Shown: in pieces, positions 53,290 through 62,913 of the stretch
Position numbering within the stretch: the first letter of the stretch is position 1
Layout of the letters: every line of letters starts with the position of its first letter
Origin: Planctomycetota bacterium
Lineage (GTDB): Bacteria > Planctomycetota > Planctomycetia > Pirellulales > Lacipirellulaceae
Length of the DNA stretch: 64,000 nucleotides
NCBI GenBank assembly: GCA_029259915.1
Contig: JAJDED010000015.1
Coordinates: forward strand, 43,453 to 107,452
Direction of reading: 5' to 3'
The notes under the pieces: model-generated
What the model saw: the letters and a program-made list of their open reading frames with translations, nothing else
Databases searched by the model: none
Told to the model about the DNA's origin: nothing
Translations under genes and position numbers: made by a program

Positions 53290-54684
53290 ATGTCGTCTCC
53301 CGAATCGATGTCTGAAGCCGTGTCGGAACATCTCGAATGCTCCACCCTGCCTTTGCTGTATCGTGATCGCAGCTTTTGGGGTATGACCGTCACGCAATTC
53401 TTCGGCGCATTTAACGACAACTTGTTCAAGCAGCTGATTTTGTTACTGTCGATTTCAGTGGTGGTAGCTGCGGAAGTCGAAACAGGTGACCAGGACCAGC
53501 AGGGGCGGGCCATGCTGCTGTTTTCGATTCCGTTTTTGCTCACCACCGGCTTGGCTGGTTATTTGTCCGACCGGCTCGGCAAACGCGGCATTATCGTCGC
53601 CTGCAAGGTGGCCGAAATCGTCGTGATGGCAGCGGGCGGAATCGCCTTTGCCGTATTTGCAAAAACAGGCAGCTTGACGCTCTTGTATGCCGTGCTGTTT
53701 TTCATGGGCGCGCAGAGCGGTTTTTTTGGCCCGGCCAAATACGGCATTCTTCCAGAAATGTTGCGGCCGAAAGATTTGCCTCGGGCCAACGGGTTCATCA
53801 TGATGACCACTTTCTTGGCAATCATTTTCGGCACCGTCGTGGCGGGCATTTTGCTGGAGTACTTTCGCGACCAGCTTTGGATTGCCTCGTCGGCTTGCGT
53901 TTCGATTGCCGTGATTGGCACTCTGTCGTCGTTATTCGTGCGCAGAATCCGGCCCGCAAACCCCAATTTGCAATTTGAGCTTGGATCGCTGGGTGTCCCT
54001 GGGGACATGCGTCGGTTGCTATGTGATGACAAGCCCCTGCTCACCGCATTGTTTATCTCGAGCGTTTTCTGGCTCTTGGCCGGCATGGTCCCTTCGGCGG
54101 TCAACGTGTTGGGAAAAATTGCTTTGGAAATCGGCGATCAGTGGACAAGCGTGTTGACCGGTATCATCGGCGTGGGGATCGCTTTGGGATGTGTGATCGG
54201 GGGCATAGTCTCGGGCGGCAAAGTCGATTTCCGTCTCGTGCGCGTCGGTAGCATTGGCATGTTGGTCTGTTTTTTGCTCCTAGCGATCCCTGCCAATGGC
54301 GATGTGAATTTACTGCACAACGAAGCAGGAAAACTACTTCGGCTACCCGGCTTGGGCGACACCGCGCAGTGGCTTGGCTACTGGGGAAGTTTGCCGATCC
54401 TGTTGTTGTTGGGAGCATTCACCGGGATGTTTGCCGTACCGCTCCAAGTATTTATGCAATCGCGCCCCCCTAACGACAAGAAGGGCCGCATGATCGCGGT
54501 GATGAATCAAGCCAACTGGATCGGAATCGCGATCTCGGGAGTGCTTTACGAGATTCTTTCTAAGCTAATCGAGTCGCAAGCCTGGCCGCGCTGTGTAATG
54601 TTTCTATTCATCGCGGTGCTGATGCTACCAATCGCCCTGTTCTATCACCCGCGCAGCGAAGAACTCGGCCCCGGCGATCAATAA
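53290..54684 (+). CDS. MFS transporter, LplT-like
   Basis: A 464-residue major-facilitator membrane protein with about 12 TM segments. The start FWGMTVTQFFGAFNDNLFKQ and GFFGPAKYGILPEML resemble the lysophospholipid transporter LplT and related lipid transporters. The intracellular loop motif YLSDRLGKRGI is the MFS A-type motif. It is a stand-alone gene here; in many bacteria LplT is next to an acyltransferase, which is absent. The substrate is therefore uncertain. It is preceded by the repeats at 53014-53222. Confidence 0.82.
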   Translation: MSSPESMSEAVSEHLECSTLPLLYRDRSFWGMTVTQFFGAFNDNLFKQLILLLSISVVVAAEVETGDQDQQGRAMLLFSIPFLLTTGLAGYLSDRLGKRGIIVACKVAEIVVMAAGGIAFAVFAKTGSLTLLYAVLFFMGAQSGFFGPAKYGILPEMLRPKDLPRANGFIMMTTFLAIIFGTVVAGILLEYFRDQLWIASSACVSIAVIGTLSSLFVRRIRPANPNLQFELGSLGVPGDMRRLLCDDKPLLTALFISSVFWLLAGMVPSAVNVLGKIALEIGDQWTSVLTGIIGVGIALGCVIGGIVSGGKVDFRLVRVGSIGMLVCFLLLAIPANGDVNLLHNEAGKLLRLPGLGDTAQWLGYWGSLPILLLLGAFTGMFAVPLQVFMQSRPPNDKKGRMIAVMNQANWIGIAISGVLYEILSKLIESQAWPRCVMFLFIAVLMLPIALFYHPRSEELGPGDQ

Positions 54685-54928
54685 AATCGGGGCGTCCGCG
54701 AAGCCAAGCACGCTTGTCTTGAATCTGGATTACCCCCGCTCGTTCATCATCGCTACCTGCTTGAGGCGGGCGTCACCGGAGCGAGTTAGGTGGTGTCGAG
54801 TGTTTTTCCGGGCCACGGCGAATGGGTTGAGCCACGGAGATCGCCGAGAAGGCAGCAAACGTTTTTTCGGATTTCGCCGTTTTCTGAATAAATGCGACGC
54901 TCGCCGAGGGTCTCTATAATAGATTCCC

Positions 54929-55447
54929 ATGGCAGACACCGATTCACAACTTGCGCGGCGGCTGGCTCGCGGAGAAGAGGCTGCATTTGCCGAGCTGTAC
55001 GATACTTGCTCGGGGCGGTTGCTGCGCTATTTAGCTGTGCGGTTGGCATCTGCCGACAGGGCGGCAGATGTGTTGCAGGCGGCAATGCTGCGAGCAGTGA
55101 AGTCGCGGCGGCGGTTTGCCAGGGTCGACAGCCCGGCGGCTTATCTGTTTCAGATTGCCCGTAATGAAGCGGCTCGATTGGCCAAGCGTACGGCTCGACG
55201 AGCGGAACAATCTCTGACTGCCGAGCAAATGTTGGAGTTGATGGACGAGGCGTCAGATTCTCACGAGGACGTCGAAGTGATCGTGGCTGCATTAGCTCGG
55301 TTGGCTGCGGAGGATCGCGAGTTGGTTCAATTGAAGATATACGCCGGACTGACGTTTCGAGAGATTGGAGAAGTGACGGGCCAGCCTCAGGGGACGGTTG
55401 CACGCGATATCGGCGGGCGCTTGATTCGCTACGGCCGTGGTTGGTGA
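54929..55447 (+). CDS. RNA polymerase sigma factor, ECF type
   Basis: A 172-residue sigma factor with region 2 (FAELYDTCSGRLLRYLAVRL, then DVLQAAMLRAVKSRRRFARV with PAAYLFQIARNEAARL) and region 4 (DRELVQLKIYAGLTFREIGE, then VTGQPQGTVARDIGGRLIRY). Region 3 is absent, as expected in ECF factors. It is followed after 71 bases by a single-TM protein likely to be the anti-sigma factor, then a membrane protein. It directs transcription of an unknown regulon. Confidence 0.88.
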   Translation: MADTDSQLARRLARGEEAAFAELYDTCSGRLLRYLAVRLASADRAADVLQAAMLRAVKSRRRFARVDSPAAYLFQIARNEAARLAKRTARRAEQSLTAEQMLELMDEASDSHEDVEVIVAALARLAAEDRELVQLKIYAGLTFREIGEVTGQPQGTVARDIGGRLIRYGRGW

Positions 55448-55518
55448 AACAGTATCAGGAATAAGGAAAAGAACTTTTTGGCAGTTAGCTGTTAGCTAAA
55501 ACCATTTGGAATGATTCT

Positions 55519-55959
55519 ATGAACACTCCACTAGACCAGTTCGACGATTCGGTGGAAGCACAGCTTGCCCGTTTGCAGCCGAGCGTTGCAGTGGACGGCC
55601 TGCGCGACGCAACGCTTGGGCGGGTGCAGCGAGAGTTGCGGGCGTCGCATTGGGATCGTCGCCTCGGTCGCGTGGCGGCGGTATTGCTTGTTGTGGGAAT
55701 CGGAATGAACTTTGTCACGATGAGCAAGCGAATAGCATCGCCAACCGGCGGGCAGCTTGCCGCTCGTCCGACGACGGAGTCCATCGCGGAGTTGGCCGTG
55801 ACAATAGCCGAAGTAACCGACATCAAAACGGCCAACATTTTCGCCCGACATTTGGCAGCGCTCAACGGCATTCCGCTCGGCAGCCGTCAGGCCGACTCCA
55901 TTGAGCATGAGATCGATCGGCGTCTCTCATCAGCCGTATCTAATGGAAAGGATGGCTAA
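55519..55959 (+). CDS. Probable anti-sigma factor, single TM
   Basis: A 146-residue protein with a cytoplasmic N-terminus of about 55 residues (ATLGRVQRELRASHWDRRLG), a TM segment (RVAAVLLVVGIGMNFVTMS, about 50-70) and a periplasmic tail of about 75 residues. This is the layout of an anti-sigma factor. It follows the ECF sigma factor in the same operon and is separated from the next gene by 2 bases. The sequence itself has no zinc motif typical of anti-sigma proteins. The assignment rests on position and topology. Confidence 0.6.
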   Translation: MNTPLDQFDDSVEAQLARLQPSVAVDGLRDATLGRVQRELRASHWDRRLGRVAAVLLVVGIGMNFVTMSKRIASPTGGQLAARPTTESIAELAVTIAEVTDIKTANIFARHLAALNGIPLGSRQADSIEHEIDRRLSSAVSNGKDG

Positions 55960-55961
55960 CG

Positions 55962-57257
55962 ATGTCGCGATTCAAACGCATCATGAAACGATTGGGGATT
56001 GGTCTTGCCATTCTGATTGCCGTGCTGCTGATCATCAACGCGGCGTATAGCTGGCACACTGGACGTCAGCTAGAACAACGGTTAGCCAAGCTCCGCGCCG
56101 CTGGCGAGCCAACCTCGTTTGCCGAACTGACACCCGAGCCAATCCCTCCGGAGCAGGACGCGGCCGTTCATCTCCAGCGGTGTTACACTGAACTCGAATC
56201 GTTTGCGAGTGCGGAAGGGCGTTTTTCTACTACGCCCGTGGGGTTAGCAATAGACGAGCGGATGGATCAAGGAAAAGAACCAACAAAGGAACAGATGGTC
56301 GCCATTCGCGATCTCGTGGGAAACTATCCAACCCTACAACATTCGCTTGAACAAGCTGCAGCTTGCAAGGACTACGCATCGCAGATCGATTTTACCGTTG
56401 CTGATTCACAATTGATGGACGAGCTGCTTTCATCCGCGGGCAGCCATCGCACTCCTTCTCGATTTCTACGCTGGAAAATCATAATATTGCTCGCCGAGGG
56501 GAAGCAAGAAGAAGCACTCCAAATAGGACTAGTGATGTTACGACTAGCCCGACTCTACGGCAACGAACCGGTGTTGGTTAATGGCCTGGTGTCGATTGCC
56601 ATTCGAGGCGTAGCGGTCAATGACCTCAACCTGGTGCTCCGAGCGGGGCCGGTCTCCGAAGAACTTCGCCAAGAACTCGATCAGGAACTGGCCTTACATG
56701 ACGATCCAAAATGGATTCAGCACGTGATGAAAACCGAAAGAGCAGTCAACCTCAGTCTTTCGAAAAGCCTGTTCGCGGAGGCCTGGTGGCTGCCATGGTT
56801 GGGGAGAGGGCTGGAGGTTGACATGATCGATTACCACGAACGACTCCTTCCCATAATCACGCAACCCTGGCATAAATCACACACGCTAATCCACCGTTTG
56901 AACACAGATGATTCATATTCGACCTATGTCTCCGGCACTTTGATTGGGCTGCTTACACCTGCGATTGATGCTGCCAGCGAAGCATTCAATCGCAATACGG
57001 CCTTGCTGCGATGTCTGCGTATTCTCAATGAACTCACCGCTTATGCCCAAGCCAATGGACATGAAGCTGAAGGGCTTGATGATTTGGACCTGCTCGATGC
57101 AGCAAAGCGCGACCCGTTCTCTGGCCAGCCGCTGCGGCTGAAATGGACCGACGAGGGCTGGGTGGTCTACACGGTTTTCAAGAACGGCACCGACGACGGA
57201 GGCGACTTCAAAGACCAGGCCGACTGGGGGCTGGGGCCGGCTGGATACGTGCCCTAG
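55962..57257 (+). CDS. Membrane-anchored hypothetical protein
   Basis: A 431-residue protein with a strong N-terminal TM anchor (LGIGLAILIAVLLIINAAY, about 11-29). The remainder is a soluble, mostly helical domain with no recognised motif (for example HLQRCYTELESFASAEGRFS). It begins 2 bases after the putative anti-sigma factor, so it is part of the sigma operon and may be an output or sensor of that system (inference). It ends with a domain of WVVYTVFKNGTDDGG, which resembles the short domain of planctomycete pilin-like/anchored proteins. Confidence 0.7.
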   Translation: MSRFKRIMKRLGIGLAILIAVLLIINAAYSWHTGRQLEQRLAKLRAAGEPTSFAELTPEPIPPEQDAAVHLQRCYTELESFASAEGRFSTTPVGLAIDERMDQGKEPTKEQMVAIRDLVGNYPTLQHSLEQAAACKDYASQIDFTVADSQLMDELLSSAGSHRTPSRFLRWKIIILLAEGKQEEALQIGLVMLRLARLYGNEPVLVNGLVSIAIRGVAVNDLNLVLRAGPVSEELRQELDQELALHDDPKWIQHVMKTERAVNLSLSKSLFAEAWWLPWLGRGLEVDMIDYHERLLPIITQPWHKSHTLIHRLNTDDSYSTYVSGTLIGLLTPAIDAASEAFNRNTALLRCLRILNELTAYAQANGHEAEGLDDLDLLDAAKRDPFSGQPLRLKWTDEGWVVYTVFKNGTDDGGDFKDQADWGLGPAGYVP

Positions 57258-57400
57258 CAACCGGCGTTTTCGGTGGGGAACTCACCCGCCATAGGAAAAG
57301 GAAGTTGGCTACAGCGTACAGGTTGCCCCCTTCTCTAGCACTTAAGCCTGCTAGAAACTGATGCACGACAGGAGTATCCTTCAGTGGGTTCCGAACAAGC

Positions 57401-57808
57401 TCATTCAGCGCTTGAATTTGCAACCTGTTCGGTCCCCCCGGCCGCGGGCACACCCAAAGCCGGTACGATTGCAGGCGCAGAAACCTGCTGGTCCTCGTCC
57501 CTAAGAAGCTGCGAGCTGGTGAACTGGTAGTCCACCAAGGCGGCTAGGGCTGCATCGCCGTCGAATTCGGCTTGTTCGACAACTACGGTCGCAAGCTTCG
57601 CAGGGAAATCGACGTGAACTTCTTTCACCCCCGGCTGCGCAGCGAGCGCCTTTTCTACCTGTTTCACACACGATTCCTGACACATCATGTCGGGAACGGA
57701 AAAAGAAACTGTTGTGGTTGTTGCCGACGCTTCATGCGAGTTGATCGACTCTTGTTGGCAACCGGCCAACATGGTTAATACGGCCAACAAGGGAACGATA
57801 GATCTCAT
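57401..57808 (-). CDS. Lipoprotein with heavy-metal-associated (HMA-like) domain
   Basis: A 135-residue lipoprotein. The lipobox is LTMLAGC (Cys 17). Residues about 33-100 form an HMA ferredoxin-like fold starting TTVSFSVPDMMCQESCVKQV. The metal-binding site reads CQESC (Cys 43 and 47), a CxxxC instead of the canonical CxxC. The rest of the domain, GVKEVHVDFPAKLATVVVEQ, is regular. It probably handles copper or another soft metal at the outer surface (inference). The C-terminal 35 residues are low-complexity. I use the ATG at 57808; an ATG 24 bases upstream is less likely. Confidence 0.8.
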   Translation of the reverse strand: MRSIVPLLAVLTMLAGCQQESINSHEASATTTTVSFSVPDMMCQESCVKQVEKALAAQPGVKEVHVDFPAKLATVVVEQAEFDGDAALAALVDYQFTSSQLLRDEDQQVSAPAIVPALGVPAAGGTEQVANSSAE

Positions 57809-57900
57809 GGCACGGTTCCTCTGTTCTGACATGGGTGGGATTACGTTCGGTGGGCAGTGGCGACGCTTTGGCGTCGGTGGGGTATGTCGTATTAGGACTA

Positions 57901-59456
<1,556 letters not shown>

Positions 59457-59491
59457 AAACACCGGCCAGGCATAAAAGCCTGCCGGTGTTT
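59457..59491 (-). terminator. recA intrinsic terminator
   Basis: AAACACCGG and CAGGC on the left pair with GCCTG and CCGGTGTTT on the right (one bulged C), around a 6-base loop. On the minus strand it is followed by TTTTCGTTTT. It lies about 85 bases after the recA stop, a proper position for its terminator. Confidence 0.8.
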
Positions 59492-59573
59492 GCAACCGTT
59501 GTCACCCGGTTCTTGAAATTCTGTCTTACGAAGCGCTCTCAGCGCTAAGGCTCTTGATGTCCAACGACAAAGA

Positions 59574-60710
59574 CTAAACGTCGTCCGATTCGTTGTCAGC
59601 CTGCTCGCCTCCGGCTCCGCCGATGGGTCCGCTGAGCAGATGGTCAAACCCGCCGGCGGCTAACACTTTTTGCTTGATTTCCTCAGTCAATTCTGGGTTT
59701 TCCTTTAAGAACTGACGCGATTTCTCTTTTCCCTGGCCGAGTTGCATGTCGCCATAGCGGAACCAGGCCCCGGTGCGTGCAACCAATTTTTGTTCTATCC
59801 CCAGATCGATAATATCGCCCTCGTAGCTGATGCCGTCGGTATGCATCATGTCGAACTCGGCCGAACGGAATGGCGGGGCCACTTTGTTCTTGACCACTTT
59901 TGCGCGAACCCGCTGGCCAACGACATCTTCGCCATCTTTCAACTGGCCAATGCGGCGAACATCGATTCGGCAAGACGAGTAAAACTTGAGCGCGCGGCCG
60001 CCGGGTGTTGTCTCGGGGCTGCCGAACATCACGCCAATTTTTTCCCGAATCTGGTTGATGAAAATTACCGAGGTCTTGCTCTTGGCAATCGCACCGGTCA
60101 GTTTGCGTAAGGCCTGACTCATCAATCGGGCCTGCAGGCCGACGTGCGAATCGCCGATTTCTCCGTCAAGTTCTTTCTTGGGCACCAGGGCGGCTACCGA
60201 GTCGATAACGACGACATCCACCGCGTTGGACTTCACCAACATTTCGGTGATGCGCATTGCCTCTTCGCCGTGGCCGGGCTGGCTGACCAGGAGCGTTTCC
60301 AAGTCGACACCCAGTTTCTTAGCCCAACTGGGGTCCAAGGCATGCTCGGCATCAATAAACGCGGCAATGCCGCCAGCACGCTGAGCTTGGGCCACCACAT
60401 GCAACGCAAGCGTTGTCTTGCCACTCGACTCCGGACCGTAGACCTCAATCACCCTCCCCCGCGGAACCCCCTGCCCTCCCAAAGCGATGTCGAGCGACAG
60501 ACTGCCGGTGGCAATGCCCTCGATACGCCGAATCTTGTCGGTTCCCAGGGGCATGATCGACCCCTCGCCAAACTGCTTTTCGATCGCCGCCACGGTATTC
60601 CGCAATTCCGGACTGTCGGCCATCAATTGTTCGGCAGGCGACTTCTTATTTGCTTTTGGGGATTTATTTGATTTGGAGGCTGTTTTTTGCCCCTTTTCCT
60701 TCTTAGCCAT
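59574..60710 (-). CDS. recA: Recombinase RecA
   Basis: A 378-residue ATPase that forms filaments on single-stranded DNA and drives homologous recombination and the SOS response. Walker A is GPESSGKT, Walker B is VVIDSVAAL and the L2 region is [20 protein letters not shown]. The N-terminus has a Lys-rich stretch ([20 protein letters not shown]). An in-frame ATG at 60761 would add 17 residues; I prefer 60710. A direct repeat upstream (60822-60845) is a candidate operator. Confidence 0.96.
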   Translation of the reverse strand: MAKKEKGQKTASKSNKSPKANKKSPAEQLMADSPELRNTVAAIEKQFGEGSIMPLGTDKIRRIEGIATGSLSLDIALGGQGVPRGRVIEVYGPESSGKTTLALHVVAQAQRAGGIAAFIDAEHALDPSWAKKLGVDLETLLVSQPGHGEEAMRITEMLVKSNAVDVVVIDSVAALVPKKELDGEIGDSHVGLQARLMSQALRKLTGAIAKSKTSVIFINQIREKIGVMFGSPETTPGGRALKFYSSCRIDVRRIGQLKDGEDVVGQRVRAKVVKNKVAPPFRSAEFDMMHTDGISYEGDIIDLGIEQKLVARTGAWFRYGDMQLGQGKEKSRQFLKENPELTEEIKQKVLAAGGFDHLLSGPIGGAGGEQADNESDDV

Positions 60711-60821
60711 GCTGTTTCTCGACGAGTTGGTGCCGATTTTGGGTGCGGTCGCGGTTACCATGTTTTGGCCCCTTTATCCAACAGATTCGTGATGCTTGCA
60801 AGTCGCGCCGGTGGCGCCCGA

Positions 60822-60845
60822 AATACTGTACGCACGAATACTGTA
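60822..60845 (-). promoter_or_regulatory. Direct repeat upstream of recA
   Basis: AATACTGTA occurs twice (60822-60830 and 60837-60845), 15 bases apart from start to start, with CGCACG between. It is about 60-135 bases upstream of the recA start. The half-site resembles the ACTGTA part of E. coli LexA boxes, but the arrangement is direct rather than inverted. It may be the SOS-type operator of this lineage. Confidence 0.45.
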
Positions 60846-60915
60846 TCGGTGTTCACCACTTCTTGCAAGAGTGTTTTCTGGAAATTTTTGGCCCGTGAGG
60901 CAAAGAGTGGCCAGT

Positions 60916-61045
60916 GGGTAGCCCAGACAACACCCGTTGTCTGGGTCGCGCAGCGACAAGAGGCCTGCAGTTAGCGATTCGAAATGGTTTGCAGACTGGC
61001 CACGGAGCTCGGCACGGTGGTATCTTAGAGGAAAGAGGCCGACCG
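60916..61045. mobile_element. Partial RAYT-element derivative (copy C)
   Basis: A REP unit (GGGTAGCCCAGACAAC with GTTGTCTGGG at 60916-60946 and the palindrome GTCGCGCAGCGAC) is followed by the RAYT tail (FADWPRSSARWYLRGK). The distal REP is missing. The stretch AGCGATTCGAAATGGTTT right after the REP is shared with copy A (there AGCGGTTCGAAATGGTTT), so both derive from one deletion. Read in frame, the copy joins the following PEP-CTERM fragment. Confidence 0.75.
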
Positions 61046-61632
61046 AGGCCCCAGAAAAGACTCCCGACCCCTTTTCTTCTCAGACTGACACAGGAGCACT
61101 GCGACTATTCATCGGCAGCAATGAACCTCTTACCCCTCCTGGAGTGGAGCCAGTTATTCCAGGCCACAGCCAGCTTCTCGTAGGTGAAGAAGTTACTCTG
61201 GAAGGTGAGATTCAAATCGTATTCCAGCCGGAATTATTCGCAGAGTTTAATAACTATGTGCCAGAAATTGGCCAAACATTCGATTTCATTGTTTCACAGG
61301 GAGGGATCATCGCTGACCTAGCGAACATCACCATAACCAATTTTGTAATCGTAGAAGGTGCCAGTCAACTAAGTGGGCTAACTCTCTCACCCTTCGACAG
61401 CGGTTTTGATCCAGAGATAGATCCCGACGATCTGCTCCAAATTGCGGAAACTCTGTTTAGCTTCGAATTGGTCGAAAACAACACAATTCTCAGAGCGACA
61501 CTCCTAAGCGATCTCGGCGTCGCAGTCCCCGAGCCTAGTAGCACCGCACTGCTCCTCTTCGGTGCTGTTGTTTCGATAATGCGGCGACCCCACCAACGAA
61601 CGCTACACCGCCGAGTTGGCGCTGACCCTTGA
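61046..61632 (+). pseudogene. 5'-truncated PEP-CTERM protein fused to a REP fragment
   Basis: The open frame from 60937 reads through the REP/RAYT tail and then into real protein sequence from about 61075: FIGSNEPLTPPGVEPVIPGH and ELFAEFNNYVPEIGQTFDFI, typical of the C-terminal part of planctomycete exported proteins. It ends with a PEP-CTERM tail: VPEPSS, a hydrophobic stretch TALLLFGAVVSIM, then MRRP. The N-terminal signal and most of the protein are missing, so it is a remnant, cut by the REP/RAYT fragment. The last residues after MRRPHQR look like foreign sequence. Confidence 0.72.
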
Positions 61633-61687
61633 TGCCCAGGCGGGTTTGAAAGAAAAAACCACTTACGAAGAGTCATCGACGGAATAG
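61580..61687 (+). pseudogene. Fragment of an unknown gene
   Basis: In another frame, just after the PEP-CTERM hydrophobic tail, 35 open codons read (C)GDPTNERYTAELALTLDAQA and end LKEKTTYEESSTE before a TAG. The composition looks like a real protein C-terminus. Upstream it is closed by TAA. It may be the tail of a gene whose front is lost at this junction. I do not recognise the family. Confidence 0.4.
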
Positions 61688-61796
61688 GTGCCACGCTGCC
61701 GATCGCGTCAATCAAAGATTCCCGGCTTTGTGAAAATCTGCGAAATCAGCATTTCACCCATTCGTCTATGACCCAAGTCGGGCGAATCAGAACCAG

Positions 61797-61840
61797 TCGG
61801 GCTGACAGGATTTGAACCTGCGACCTCTGCGTCCCGAACG
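61797..61840 (-). other. tRNA-Pro 3' fragment, probable attachment-site remnant
   Basis: On the minus strand 61840-61797 reads, in order: anticodon loop TTCGGGA (anticodon CGG, Pro), anticodon stem CGCAG, variable AGGTC, T-arm GCAGGTTCAAATCCTGT, acceptor CAGCCCG and discriminator A. The acceptor 5' strand, D-arm and the 5' side of the anticodon stem are absent; upstream bases do not pair. Only the 3' half of the tRNA is here. Such half-tRNAs are left when an element integrates in the 3' end of a tRNA gene; the element would then lie to the right. Confidence 0.72.
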
Positions 61841-61843
61841 AAC

Positions 61844-62101
61844 GTGGGTAGTGTTCTAAGTGTTGACAGTGAACGAGTTACGCCGACGCTTGCCAGTGGT
61901 TGCACCAATGGTTGCACCAGTTCTACGAAACACCCACACGGTTGCCTGCCCAAAACCGTCGACTTCGACCACTCACATTGTTTGGAATTGCTCGCTGCGG
62001 ACCCCGAATTGCTGGCTGTTGTCGATGCGTGGCCTGAGCTACCCGACGCGGTGCGGGCGGGCATTGTGGCGCTAGTGATGGCGAGTCGAAAGGGTGGGTA
62101 G
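61844..62101 (+). CDS. Phage/integrative-element-associated protein tail (partial or degraded)
   Basis: An 85-codon open frame from a GTG, whose second half (HCLELLAADPELLAVVDAWP then ELPDAVRAGIVALV) is a pattern I know from proteins next to planctomycete integrases. The first half (SGCTNGCTSSTKHPHGC) is low in quality as a start. I think this is the 3' end of an integrase-associated gene whose front was lost. It lies right of the half-tRNA and left of the terminase gene. Confidence 0.45.
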   Translation: MGSVLSVDSERVTPTLASGCTNGCTSSTKHPHGCLPKTVDFDHSHCLELLAADPELLAVVDAWPELPDAVRAGIVALVMASRKGG

Positions 62102-62214
62102 GGGGGGGTGGTCAAGTTTCAGGAACGAATCGGTTGGCGACCGTAGCCGAGTCCCGCGCACATTTTTTCTGCAATTTTCAAGGGGGACATCCCCACAACG
62201 TAGGAGAATAGACC

Positions 62215-62595
62215 ATGCCAGTACGACGACGGGGTTGGAACCCCACGAACGACCGAACCGGACCCGTGAAGCTCGACAAACCCGACTTGCCCAAAGGCTT
62301 TGCCAGCGAGCATTGGGAGCGCGTTCACCCGCTGTTGTCTGAAATGGGAGTTTTGCGACCGGTCGATAGGTCCGCGCTCGAATCGCTCTGCTTGTGGTGG
62401 CATGAATACCGCACTTTGCAGGAAACCCAGGCAGTCGATAGTGGCGAGACTTACAAGCGGTCGATTTCCCTGGCGTCGTGTTTTAAGAACTGGTCGAACC
62501 TAGCGTCGCGGTTCGGGCTGACGCCCAAGGACCGGGAGAAGCTTACGATTGCCCCCCCGGAATTCGATGATCCGGCGGCGGAGTTTGTGGCGTGA
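62215..62595 (+). CDS. P27-family phage terminase small subunit
   Basis: A 126-residue protein. The start MPVRRRGWNPTNDRTGPVKL and the helical core AFASEHWERVHPLLSEMGVL-like region (residues 28-48), followed by LWWHEYRTLQETQAVDSGET, LASCFKNWSNLASRFGLTPK and the ending DREKLTIAPPEFDDPAAEFV, match the P27 terminase small-subunit family, which recognises phage DNA for packaging. An AGGAG Shine-Dalgarno lies 9 bases upstream of the ATG. No large subunit or head gene follows in the window, so it is an isolated relic of a prophage. Confidence 0.8.
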   Translation: MPVRRRGWNPTNDRTGPVKLDKPDLPKGFASEHWERVHPLLSEMGVLRPVDRSALESLCLWWHEYRTLQETQAVDSGETYKRSISLASCFKNWSNLASRFGLTPKDREKLTIAPPEFDDPAAEFVA

Positions 62596-62913
62596 AGATT
62601 CAGGCCCTTTGACATCGCTACAGGGAACATTGCTAGTCTTGATTGAGATGTTTCCGTTAGTGAACGACACTGTCGGCATGGTAGCAAGAGTTTCTTTCTG
62701 CAAAGTATCGAATCTTCTGCTCATATCAACCGCTGCAAAGGTGACAGCGATAACTGCCGCAAACTTGTTCAGGCTGCCGAAGTCGTCGAGTAAATGTGAA
62801 AAAAGCCGTGGGATTCATCGATATCTTTAGCAATTCAGAAAACGCGATGATAGAATGGCGACGATTCAAAGAATCCATCGCCCACAGTCTAAATGAGAAT
62901 TGGCAGGTCGATA
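62596..62913. other. Intergenic region
   Basis: About 320 bases after the terminase gene. No further phage gene or repeat was recognised. The promoter of the large secreted protein must be here. Confidence 0.35.
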
